From: Haloarcula rubra | Lineage (GTDB): Archaea > Halobacteriota > Halobacteria > Halobacteriales > Haloarculaceae | Assembly (NCBI RefSeq): GCF_019599465.1 | Contig: NZ_RKLR01000015.1 | Coordinates: 1-64,000, forward strand | Length of the DNA stretch: 64,000 nt | Direction of reading: 5' to 3' | In this document: positions 17,185 through 24,339 of the stretch, piece by piece | Position numbering within the stretch: the first letter of the stretch is position 1 | Layout of the letters: each line of letters begins with the position of its first letter | Made by a program: the position numbers and the translations under genes | Notes under the pieces: model-generated | Told to the model about the DNA's origin: nothing | What the model saw: only the letters and a program-made list of their open reading frames with translations | Database searches by the model: none

Positions 17185-18141
17185 ATGGAGGTCCCAGTCG
17201 ACGGCAACCGCTTCGTGGTTCTGGGCACAGCTGGGGCTATCGTGATGGCAGTCGTATCCGGACAGTTGTCGGCCGTCGGCGCGTTCCCCATGGAGCAGTT
17301 CCTCGCTCACTGGTGGGTGTTCCCGGCGTCGATCGCGTTCGCGACTGTGGCGTTGTCGTCCGGCGTCTCTGGGGCGCTGTTCTTCAGCCCCTTCTTCATG
17401 CTCGTCGTGGGCCTCACGCCTTCCCAGGCAATTGGGGCGGGCCTGTTGACCGAAGTGTTCGGAATGGGCAACGGCTTGCGGTCGTACGTAAAACAGCGCA
17501 TCGTCGATTTCCAGACCGCTAAGTGGCTGCTTGCAGGGTCGGTCCCGGCCATCGTCGTTGGTGCGTTCGCCGCCCACTTCGTTGATCCGACTCTCCTGAA
17601 GCTCATCTTCGGTGCCGGACTGCTCTTACTGGGTGGCTTTCTCGTCTACTACGAGTCTCCCGAACGATGCGAACCGGGGGAGTGTGAGGGCGAGTTCCTG
17701 AAAAAAAAGAACACCGGGAGAGGCAGTACGGAGATAAAAGCCGCCGACGGCGAAAGCTTTCGGTACGACACGTGCTGGCGGCCACCGGGCGTGGCCCTCT
17801 CGACGGTCGGTGGGTTCGTCACTGGACTCATCAGTGCTGGCCTGCCGGAAATCGTCACGACACAACTTATCGTCCGCTGCCGTATCCCGCCCCGTGTTGC
17901 AGTCGCCACGAGTGTCTTCGTGCTCGGTATCACCGCTGTCGCCGGTGCCGTGGTCCACGCCCTGACTGCGACACCGGTCTGGTACGTCGTGGCGTGGTCG
18001 ATTCCGGGCGTCCTCATCGGCGGAACTATAGGCACCCGAGTCGGTAAGTATGTCCCAAGTGAATTGATGGAGACAGGATTGGGTGTCGTTTTCGCTATCG
18101 TCGGGGGCATCGTGTTGGCACTGGAACTAGTCGTGGGGTGA
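17185..18141 (+). CDS. TauE/SafE family permease (second copy)
   Basis: 318-aa membrane protein with about eight hydrophobic segments. Family motifs: LSSGVSGALFFSPFFMLVVG near residue 60 and TVGGFVTGLISAGLPEIVTT near residue 215. A hydrophilic loop in the middle (ESPERCEPGECEGEFLKKKN) separates the two halves and carries two Cys. It probably exports a small organic or sulfur-containing anion; substrate unknown. It lies between the AhpD-like gene (2 bp) and the MarR-like gene (4-bp overlap). It is clearly longer than and distinct from the copy at 4983. Confidence 0.8.
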   Translation: MEVPVDGNRFVVLGTAGAIVMAVVSGQLSAVGAFPMEQFLAHWWVFPASIAFATVALSSGVSGALFFSPFFMLVVGLTPSQAIGAGLLTEVFGMGNGLRSYVKQRIVDFQTAKWLLAGSVPAIVVGAFAAHFVDPTLLKLIFGAGLLLLGGFLVYYESPERCEPGECEGEFLKKKNTGRGSTEIKAADGESFRYDTCWRPPGVALSTVGGFVTGLISAGLPEIVTTQLIVRCRIPPRVAVATSVFVLGITAVAGAVVHALTATPVWYVVAWSIPGVLIGGTIGTRVGKYVPSELMETGLGVVFAIVGGIVLALELVVG

Positions 18142-18410
18142 CCGTGCGGCCGCGTAACCTTCCAGAGCACCGGCGCAGTCAGCTCTCCGAGTGTCCGCCC
18201 AGCGCGAAACTAATTTATATTACACTCGTCCACGAGGGACCGCTAACTCAGGGACAACTCGTCGACGAAACGACCCTCCCGAAACGAACTGTTCGCAGCG
18301 CGCTGGATAGACTGGAACGTCTGGGGTTTGTTGATTCGGAAGTACACTTCCCCGATGCCCGGAAAAAAGTGTTCCAACTCTTCGTTGACGAATCAGAACC
18401 AGACGCGTGA
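18138..18410 (+). CDS. MarR/TrmB-like winged-helix regulator (second copy)
   Basis: 90-aa winged-helix protein with CPPSAKLIYITLVHEGPLTQ, recognition helix KRTVRSALDRLERLGFV and wing FPDARKKVFQL. It is a paralogue of the regulator at 4705, which shares the PPSAKL start and the DAR(Q/K)(R/K) wing. GTG 18138 overlaps the TauE stop by 4 nt (GTGA), indicating translational coupling. It most likely autoregulates the CMD-TauE operon. Confidence 0.75.
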   Translation: MTVRPRNLPEHRRSQLSECPPSAKLIYITLVHEGPLTQGQLVDETTLPKRTVRSALDRLERLGFVDSEVHFPDARKKVFQLFVDESEPDA

Positions 18411-18501
18411 TTGCTGGCGACGGTGGCGCTCAATTCCAGTCTCGTTCACAGTATTTCGGGAGGTACACCCCTCATACGGCCCTCCGAGGAGCAGTCGATG
18501 A

Positions 18502-18678
18502 CTATCGCCACGTGTCGAGGTTGACCGACTTGGTAGCCTGAACCCACGCATCCTCTTCGTTTTCGTCGTAGATGATGGTATCTTCGTCCGACGTGACGTG
18601 AGTGTACCTCGTGTAATCGCCCACCACGGGGCCGGTAGTTGGGAACCTCTCGTGCCTATCGCCAGTCTTCGTGGACAT
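18502..18678 (-). CDS. Small conserved haloarchaeal protein (58 aa), paralogue of 29358 gene
   Basis: 58 aa: starts MSTKTGDRHERFPTTGPVVG, ends EEDAWVQATKSVNLDTWR. The 59-aa protein at 29358 has the same plan (MSTKTSDSTDRLPTAGPDTG start, SEDAWIQSQVAVKLETYR end, central IIYD/LIYD), so this is a real family. Function unknown; it may form a small beta-rich domain. Monocistronic, in the 400-bp space before the SDR gene. Confidence 0.7.
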   Translation of the reverse strand: MSTKTGDRHERFPTTGPVVGDYTRYTHVTSDEDTIIYDENEEDAWVQATKSVNLDTWR

Positions 18679-18849
18679 AGTGTGGTGCCTCCGTCACGTT
18701 TCGATGTACTATCTACTTACCTAAAGTATCTCGCTAACTGCTAGCTCACCTTGTTCCTGTGACGAAACCGACGACGACGGATATTCGGCGTTACCCCAAC
18801 GTGAGATGGAGTTATGAACACGAACTGTCTCTATCTATCCGAGTACACG

Positions 18850-19713
18850 ATGCCCGACCAAGAGATGGACTTATCCGCTCCGGAGTTGACTCCTGATGAC
18901 CTGCTTCGCATCGATGACCCGTACTTCGACACCGATTCCGTCGCACTGGTGACCGGTGCCGCGTCCGGTATCGGCCGTGCGACCGCCGTCGCACTGGCGA
19001 GCAATGGATTGACGGTCGTCGGTGCCGATATCGATGCCGAAGGACTGGACGGGACTGGCGACGTTGTCTCCGAGTTTGACGCCGGGGGTGCGTTCCACGG
19101 CGTCGAAACGGACCTGACGGACGACGAGGACGTAGAGGCGGTGGTCGAGGCAGCCGCCGAGGAGGGTGATCTTCGGTTTGTCGCGAACATCGCCGGTATG
19201 CAGCATATTGCCAGCATTGCAGAGTTCCCGATGGAGAAGTACGACCTCTTGCTCGACATCATGCTGCGATCGCCGTTCAAAACCGCACAGGCAGCAATTC
19301 CCCACATCGAAGCGACAGACGACGACGTCGGCGCAATCGCGAACATGTCTTCGGTCCACGGCCACTATGCGACGAAAGACAAACCGGCATACATCGCCGC
19401 GAAACACGGGCTGACCGGCCTGACGCGTGCTATCGCCGCCGAGGGTAACGGGACACTCCGCGGGTTCTCTGTGAGCGTCGGATACGTGCTGACGCCGCTG
19501 ATGATCAATCAGATAGAGGATACCGCCGCGGAGCGCGGGATCTCTAAGCAGGAGGTCATCGAGGATGTGATGCTGGGACAGGCCCGCACCAAAGAGATGA
19601 TGGCGCCAGCAGAGGTGGCCAATCTCTTCGTATTCGGCTTTTCCAGCCACGCAAAACACCTCAACGGTGGCGATCTACTGTTCGATGGTGGCTACGTCCA
19701 CACCTATGAGTGA
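18850..19713 (+). CDS. bdhA: 3-hydroxybutyrate dehydrogenase-like SDR
   Basis: 287-aa short-chain dehydrogenase. The NAD(P) motif is VTGAASGIGRATAVA, followed by VGADIDAEGL. The NNAG equivalent reads VANIAGMQHIASI, and catalytic Ser-Tyr-Lys are in NMSSVHGHYATKDKPAYIAA and the following K. The C-terminus has VSVGYVLTPLMINQ. This pattern is that of 3-hydroxybutyrate dehydrogenases. ATG 18850 is preferred to 18814. The patatin gene starts 8 nt before this stop. In Haloferax mediterranei a bdhA gene is likewise next to the patatin-like PHA depolymerase phaZh1, so a role in PHA mobilisation is likely. Confidence 0.8.
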   Translation: MPDQEMDLSAPELTPDDLLRIDDPYFDTDSVALVTGAASGIGRATAVALASNGLTVVGADIDAEGLDGTGDVVSEFDAGGAFHGVETDLTDDEDVEAVVEAAAEEGDLRFVANIAGMQHIASIAEFPMEKYDLLLDIMLRSPFKTAQAAIPHIEATDDDVGAIANMSSVHGHYATKDKPAYIAAKHGLTGLTRAIAAEGNGTLRGFSVSVGYVLTPLMINQIEDTAAERGISKQEVIEDVMLGQARTKEMMAPAEVANLFVFGFSSHAKHLNGGDLLFDGGYVHTYE

Positions 19714-20686
19714 AGAGCGTGACCCGACCCGTGTCGCCATCGCCTGCCAGGGTGGTGGCAGCCATACCGCATTCACAGCAGGTGTCCTCCGAGAGATTCT
19801 GGCCCACTGGGACGACGACCGATACGACCTCGTGGGCATCAGCGGCAGTTCCGGTGGGGCGTTCAACGCACTCGCGATGTGGTACGGCTTGCTGACTGGC
19901 GACGCCGACGACGCGGCGGATATCCTCGAGGGCATCTGGTCGGACATGGCCGTCGACGGGCCAAGCGATCAGTGGCTCAACACCTGGGTGACGGGTCTCT
20001 CCCGGATGGAGAGTGCCGGTTTCGCTATTCCCTCGGTGAGTCCCTCACAGCTTCCGATGCCGGAACTCGGGAAACAACGTATTCGCACAGTACTGGAGCG
20101 CTATATCGACTTCGAAACAATTCCCGAGCTCTGTCAACGCGATGCGCCTGACCTCGTCGTCGGGACAGTCAATATCAACGCTGGCGTGTTCGAGACGTTC
20201 ACGAACGAGGACGTGTCCGTCGACGCTGTCTTGGCATCAGCAGCAGTGCCGAACCTGTTCGAGGCCGTCAAAATACATGGCCACTACCACTGGGACGGGC
20301 TGTTCTCGCAGAACCCGCCGGTCAGCGACCTGATGGACCAGCCACCCGGCCGCAAGCCCGAGGAACTGTGGGTGATTCAAGTGAACCCCCAGACGTTCGA
20401 GGGCGAACCGACGACGAGTGAAGTCATCGCGGACCGTCGCAACGAGCTATCGGGGAACATCTCGCTCAATCAGGAGCTGGGGTTCATCCAGCGAGTCAAC
20501 GACTGGGTCGATGACGGTAAACTCCCCGCCGACGAATTCACGAAGACCGAGATTCACCGCATCGAGATGGGGAAACGGTTCCACTGTTCCACGAAGGTAG
20601 ACCGCGACCCGGCGTTCCTCGCCGAACTCCAAGAGTTGGGTCGTGAGCGCGCCCAGGAGTTCCTCGACCAACGGGACGCGATTTAG
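19706..20686 (+). CDS. phaZh1: Patatin-like PHA depolymerase (PhaZh1-like)
   Basis: 326-aa patatin fold hydrolase. The oxyanion loop is CQGGGSHTAFTAGVL, the nucleophile elbow is VGISGSSGGAFNAL with Ser49 in G-S-S-G-G, and the dyad Asp is in HYHWDGLFSQNPP. Patatins hydrolyse lipid esters; in Haloferax mediterranei the homologous PhaZh1 degrades native polyhydroxyalkanoate granules. The overlap with the upstream 3-hydroxybutyrate dehydrogenase (8 nt, ATGAGTGA) supports a polymer-to-acetoacetate pathway. A phospholipase role is the alternative. The next gene is convergent with a 4-nt overlap. Confidence 0.75.
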   Translation: MSEERDPTRVAIACQGGGSHTAFTAGVLREILAHWDDDRYDLVGISGSSGGAFNALAMWYGLLTGDADDAADILEGIWSDMAVDGPSDQWLNTWVTGLSRMESAGFAIPSVSPSQLPMPELGKQRIRTVLERYIDFETIPELCQRDAPDLVVGTVNINAGVFETFTNEDVSVDAVLASAAVPNLFEAVKIHGHYHWDGLFSQNPPVSDLMDQPPGRKPEELWVIQVNPQTFEGEPTTSEVIADRRNELSGNISLNQELGFIQRVNDWVDDGKLPADEFTKTEIHRIEMGKRFHCSTKVDRDPAFLAELQELGRERAQEFLDQRDAI

Positions 20687-21708
20687 TCCCCGCCGTAGGT
20701 GTGGAAATCCACGGCCTGTTCGAGCAGTTCGTCCGGGATGCCTGGCACTTCTTCGGAGCGCACCGGCCCCTGTTCGTCGAGCAGTTCGGGGTCTCGCGGG
20801 AAGTCACGGAGTTCGAAGTGGATGTCGATGCCGGCCTTCGCGCCCTGCCCCAGCGCAACCGGGAGTTGGTTGTGGCCCGGCGTCATATCCCCGACAGCGT
20901 AGACACCGTCGACGTCCGTCCGGCCGTGGTCGTCGACGGCAACAGTCCCGTCGTCGTTGATGTCACAGCCGAGTTCGCGGGCCAGTCCGTTGTTGTACTC
21001 GGCGCCGTACATTGCGAACCCGCCTTTGTACTCTCGTACCGTTCCGTCTTCGAACTCCAAGGCCTTCAGCCACCCGTCCTCCCCGTTTTGGATGCCAGTC
21101 ACGTCCTCGTGGATGACGTCGATGGGATGCCGGTCAAGCATCCCGTCCGTCTCGTCGCTCCACTCGGGATCGTGGCCGCGCGTAAGCAGGTCGACCTCGT
21201 CGGTGAAGTTCAGCATGATACCGGCGACGTGGGCGGCGCTCTCGGCGTGACCCATCACATACACCGACTCGTCGACGAACATGTGGGCATCACAGTGCAG
21301 ACAGTAGTGGAGGCCACGCCCGGTCCGGGGAAGTGGCGGCTCCGGCCGAACGTCGTTGAACCCCGTCGCGAGGACGGCCGCCTCGGCGTCGTACTCGGCA
21401 CTGTTGCCGGCCAGCCGGACTCCGTCGTCTTCGGTGGGTGCACACGACTGGACCATGTCCTGGTGGAGGTCACAGCCGTACTCTTCCAGCTGCTCGCGGC
21501 CAGCGCTCAGGAACTCCATGCCGCTCGTATCTTCGGTCACGCCCAGCAGGTTGTGGACCTCCTGCATCATCGCCGCGCGGCCTCCGCCACGATTAATCAC
21601 GGCGGTCCGGTGGCCGAGCCGTGTGGCGTACAATGCTGCAGTCATCCCTGCGGGCCCGCCACCGACGACGACGACGTCGTACTCGTAGCGTGACTGATCG
21701 TCACTCAT
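20683..21708 (-). CDS. Thioredoxin reductase-like FAD oxidoreductase
   Basis: 341-aa flavoprotein of the TrxR type. FAD motif VVVVGGGPAGMTAALYATR at residue 12; dithiol C136-L-H-C139 in HYCLHCDAHMF; NAD(P) region VYVMGHAESAAHVAG; second FAD motif VDGVYAVGDMTPGHNQ. The CLHC centre and the divergent NADP loop differ from canonical TrxR (CATC), so the partner may be another thiol protein. The redoxin at 21839 is divergent from it by 130 bp, which makes a reductase/peroxidase pair plausible. Confidence 0.8.
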   Translation of the reverse strand: MSDDQSRYEYDVVVVGGGPAGMTAALYATRLGHRTAVINRGGGRAAMMQEVHNLLGVTEDTSGMEFLSAGREQLEEYGCDLHQDMVQSCAPTEDDGVRLAGNSAEYDAEAAVLATGFNDVRPEPPLPRTGRGLHYCLHCDAHMFVDESVYVMGHAESAAHVAGIMLNFTDEVDLLTRGHDPEWSDETDGMLDRHPIDVIHEDVTGIQNGEDGWLKALEFEDGTVREYKGGFAMYGAEYNNGLARELGCDINDDGTVAVDDHGRTDVDGVYAVGDMTPGHNQLPVALGQGAKAGIDIHFELRDFPRDPELLDEQGPVRSEEVPGIPDELLEQAVDFHTYGGD

Positions 21709-21838
21709 GAGTGACCCATAAACACGATATGAATAAAAAGCTAGACGTAGAGGAACCAGGATAACGTCATCGTCGCCCTGTTACCTCTGCCTTACTCCGT
21801 CGTTCATACGCGTTCACCGTATAGTAACAATCGTACCC

Positions 21839-22369
21839 GTGACTCCCGAAATCTCGGATTTCGAACTCCCGAACGTCGGTGTCGGTCCGGACCCGCTATC
21901 ACTGAGCGACGTGGACACAGCAACGGATTTCGCCGTCTTGCTATTTCTACGGGACTATCACTGCCCAAAATGCAAGACACAGGTCGAGTCGATGGCCGAG
22001 GAGGCGCGCCGATTTAACGAACTCAACGCCGCAGTCGTACCGATTCTGCCGGAACCGGTTGAGAGGGCCCGGTCGTGGAAGGAGAACTTCGAGACCGAAT
22101 TCCCGTTTCCACTGCTCGCCGACGGTGACAAACGCGTCGCCGAAGCGTACGACCAGCCGACCCAGTACGGTCCCGTGGGCTCGCTCCACGACCTCATCGG
22201 TCGTCTCCCACAGAGTCTCGTCCTGGACCTTCGGGGCGAGGTTGCCGAAGTGGTGTTCACCCATCGTGGCGACGCTGTCGGCGACAGACCGTCCGTATCG
22301 GAACTGATCGACGAGGTTGAGTCGGTACAGGAATCGTTCGTGTTCGACTGCTCGCTGGTCGACTGCTGA
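21839..22369 (+). CDS. Redoxin / peroxiredoxin-like protein with CxxC
   Basis: 176-aa AhpC/TSA-type thioredoxin-fold protein. VLLFLRDYHCPKCKTQVESM has the active CPKC at about residues 43-46, where peroxiredoxins have T-x-x-C. Later come EFPFPLLADGDKRVAEAYD and LPQSLVLDLRG. It ends in FDCSLVDC with two further Cys. GTG start; the coding start is close to the upstream AT-rich promoter region, so a short leader is likely. It is divergent from the TrxR-like gene, its probable electron donor. Confidence 0.75.
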   Translation: MTPEISDFELPNVGVGPDPLSLSDVDTATDFAVLLFLRDYHCPKCKTQVESMAEEARRFNELNAAVVPILPEPVERARSWKENFETEFPFPLLADGDKRVAEAYDQPTQYGPVGSLHDLIGRLPQSLVLDLRGEVAEVVFTHRGDAVGDRPSVSELIDEVESVQESFVFDCSLVDC

Positions 22370-22377
22370 TGATGTCG

Positions 22378-22698
22378 TCAGTCCCGGTTCCTGGTCTCGG
22401 GCGTCTCCGTCTCTGTCGGCCGCCCACCGGTGCCGGGTGCGTACAGCGAAACGACGATGAGTGACATCCCCAGACCGACGAATCCTGTCTGAATCGTGCC
22501 GGAGAGCAGTGTCGAGAAGTGAAGCACGTCGTAGCAGATTCCTTCGAGGACTGACCCGACGCTGAGAAGCGTGAATCCGCCCGCAACGAGTAGCATCCGC
22601 TGACTACGTTCACGACGAGCAGCCCGATACCCCTGGAATGCGATTACCAGCCCGAGTACGACAATCAGGGCCTTCGCCGCGAGCAATCCAAAGAACAT
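22378..22698 (-). CDS. DUF7521-like small membrane protein
   Basis: 106-aa protein with three hydrophobic helices: MFFGLLAAKALIVVLGLVIA, MLLVAGGFTLLSVGSVLEGI and TGFVGLGMSLIVVSLYAPG, and a polar tail. ATG 22698 overlaps the stop of the upstream HTH gene (TGATG), so it is translationally coupled. HTH plus small membrane protein of this type is a recurring haloarchaeal pair, possibly signalling at the membrane; function unknown. Confidence 0.7.
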   Translation of the reverse strand: MFFGLLAAKALIVVLGLVIAFQGYRAARRERSQRMLLVAGGFTLLSVGSVLEGICYDVLHFSTLLSGTIQTGFVGLGMSLIVVSLYAPGTGGRPTETETPETRNRD

Positions 22699-23057
22699 CA
22701 GTCCCACCCCGACTGCATTGCGTCCCACATCGTCCGGAGACGGTCCGGCGCGTCGTCGCGCCGGTCGACGTCGATCGATAGATCACCGTCGTCGAGACTG
22801 ATCGAGAGACGGTCCAGATTCGACTCGAACCGTCTGTAATGATTCCCGTCGGACTCCAGCTCTGTCCGCTCGCGAAGCAGGCCGAATTCGAGTAGGTCCT
22901 CGATACGCCGATAGATGGTCGCTAGCGATGCGTCACAGTGTGGTTCCAGCGACTGAGCCGACATTGGCTCGCAGTCGGCGACAACCAAGATACGTTTCAC
23001 TACGTCGTCGCTGAGTAGGTCAAGTATACGATCGTTCGCCCCCTCGGTTCCAGCCAT
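22698..23057 (-). CDS. ArsR-like winged-helix regulator, paired with DUF7521 protein
   Basis: 119 aa. Winged helix: DRILDLLSDDVVKRILVVAD, recognition part CDASLATIYRRIEDLLEFGL, wing SDGNHYRRFESNLDRLSI. A short acidic C-terminal segment DDGDLSIDVDRRDDAPDRLR follows. It overlaps the membrane protein gene, which suggests the HTH protein is controlled by, or controls, that partner. No metal-binding Cys cluster typical of ArsR sensors is present. Confidence 0.75.
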   Translation of the reverse strand: MAGTEGANDRILDLLSDDVVKRILVVADCEPMSAQSLEPHCDASLATIYRRIEDLLEFGLLRERTELESDGNHYRRFESNLDRLSISLDDGDLSIDVDRRDDAPDRLRTMWDAMQSGWD

Positions 23058-23151
23058 ACAAGTATCCCCATCTCGGGGTTTCAGGAACTTACTTAATACC
23101 TGTATAAGAAGTCGAATGACCGTTCACGACGTGATTCGTGCGGCTGATACA

Positions 23152-23178
23152 GCGCGTTCGCAGCCAGTGCGAACGCGC
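23152..23178. repeat. Perfect 11-bp hairpin in intergenic region
   Basis: GCGCGTTCGCA (23152-23162) and TGCGAACGCGC (23168-23178) pair perfectly around a 5-nt loop. It lies between the HTH gene and the lipoprotein operon, about 170 bp from the latter's start. It could be a regulatory site or an IS-derived hairpin; no T-run follows, so it is unlikely to be a terminator. Confidence 0.45.
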
Positions 23179-23345
23179 GCCCCGATTTATCTCCGGTAGC
23201 GTTCTCTCCCAAGATATGAGTGCCGGCGCAACCAGCCCGGCCAGCTCATGAGATACTGATACGAACTCATGCAAACGCAGCACACCTCGCCTACAGCCGT
23301 GCTCGAACAGCGTTCTGAACACATCATCACGTCGTCAGAGGACAG

Positions 23346-24332
23346 ATGAACGACAAGCACCCAACGCGGAGACGCGTACTGTTGGGCGCGGGCACGCTCG
23401 CCGGATTGGCGGGTTGTACCGGGCTCGGCGCCAAAGAGTCGGCGACGTCGGAGACGGAGACGACTCAGCGGGAGGCCACGGATACCCCGTCACCAACTGA
23501 GACAGCATCCCCGACGTCGACGGAAGAGGACGCACCGGGATACATCGAAGATCACTGGCACGGACGGCTCTTTTTCGAAATCGACGGTGACATCGTCGAC
23601 TTCGTGAAGCCGAAGTACTATCTCGACAACATCGAGGACGAACGCCCGGAGACGGTGTACTTCCACTTTCACGAGTCAGCTCACGCGCCGAACGAGTGGA
23701 GCAACGAGAAGCAAGTAATTACATTCGGGCGCGCACTGAACCTCTTGCCCGGCATCGAGTACACACAGCGAGATGGTGAACACGTCGTCAGCTACGAAGG
23801 GGCGACCTATGACGGCACCAACGACGGGACGGACGTGTCGATACACCGCGGCACCGAACGAATAGACCCGACGACCTACGAAGTAGAAAACGGTGACAAT
23901 TTCTGGGTCAGTGTCCGGACAGCGGACGGTTCGACAGACGATTCCGAGCGGTCCGGACAGCTCGTCGTCGACGTGAACAACCGTCGACTGAACGAGGGCG
24001 GCGAGACGTTCCGTGGCGTCGACACTGATCGGTTCGAGTTCCGCGACGACGGCGAGCGATACCGGTGGTACAACACCGGGGACCCAGTGACGGTGGCCGA
24101 AGCGCTCGGAGCGCTACCGAACGTGGAGTACAGACAGGATAGCGCCGGCGAGCACGTCTTCGAGTACGGGGTTGGCGGCGACTACGGCGGCACCTATCAC
24201 GACGCCGCTGACGCGACGAAGATACTCGTCCGTCAGCGGGCAACTGCGGTCGATCCGACGACGTACGAACTACAGGACGGCGATGTCATCTGGGTGTACG
24301 TCCACACCGAGAAGGCACCCGACAACCACTGA
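23346..24332 (+). CDS. Tat lipoprotein with two repeated domains
   Basis: 328 aa. The N-terminus RRRVLLGAGTLAGLAGC is a twin-arginine signal with lipobox, then a Thr/Ser/Pro-rich linker to about residue 60. Two similar domains follow (residues ~68-190 and ~205-325), each ending with a matching segment: IDPTTYEVENGDNFWVSVRT and VDPTTYELQDGDVIWVYVHT. The DGD-x-I/F-W-V ending is like a beta-grasp fold, an inference. It would sit outside the membrane. It is followed 7 bp later by a NodU-type carbamoyltransferase, so the two form an operon. Confidence 0.75.
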   Translation: MNDKHPTRRRVLLGAGTLAGLAGCTGLGAKESATSETETTQREATDTPSPTETASPTSTEEDAPGYIEDHWHGRLFFEIDGDIVDFVKPKYYLDNIEDERPETVYFHFHESAHAPNEWSNEKQVITFGRALNLLPGIEYTQRDGEHVVSYEGATYDGTNDGTDVSIHRGTERIDPTTYEVENGDNFWVSVRTADGSTDDSERSGQLVVDVNNRRLNEGGETFRGVDTDRFEFRDDGERYRWYNTGDPVTVAEALGALPNVEYRQDSAGEHVFEYGVGGDYGGTYHDAADATKILVRQRATAVDPTTYELQDGDVIWVYVHTEKAPDNH

Positions 24333-24339
24333 TACGACT

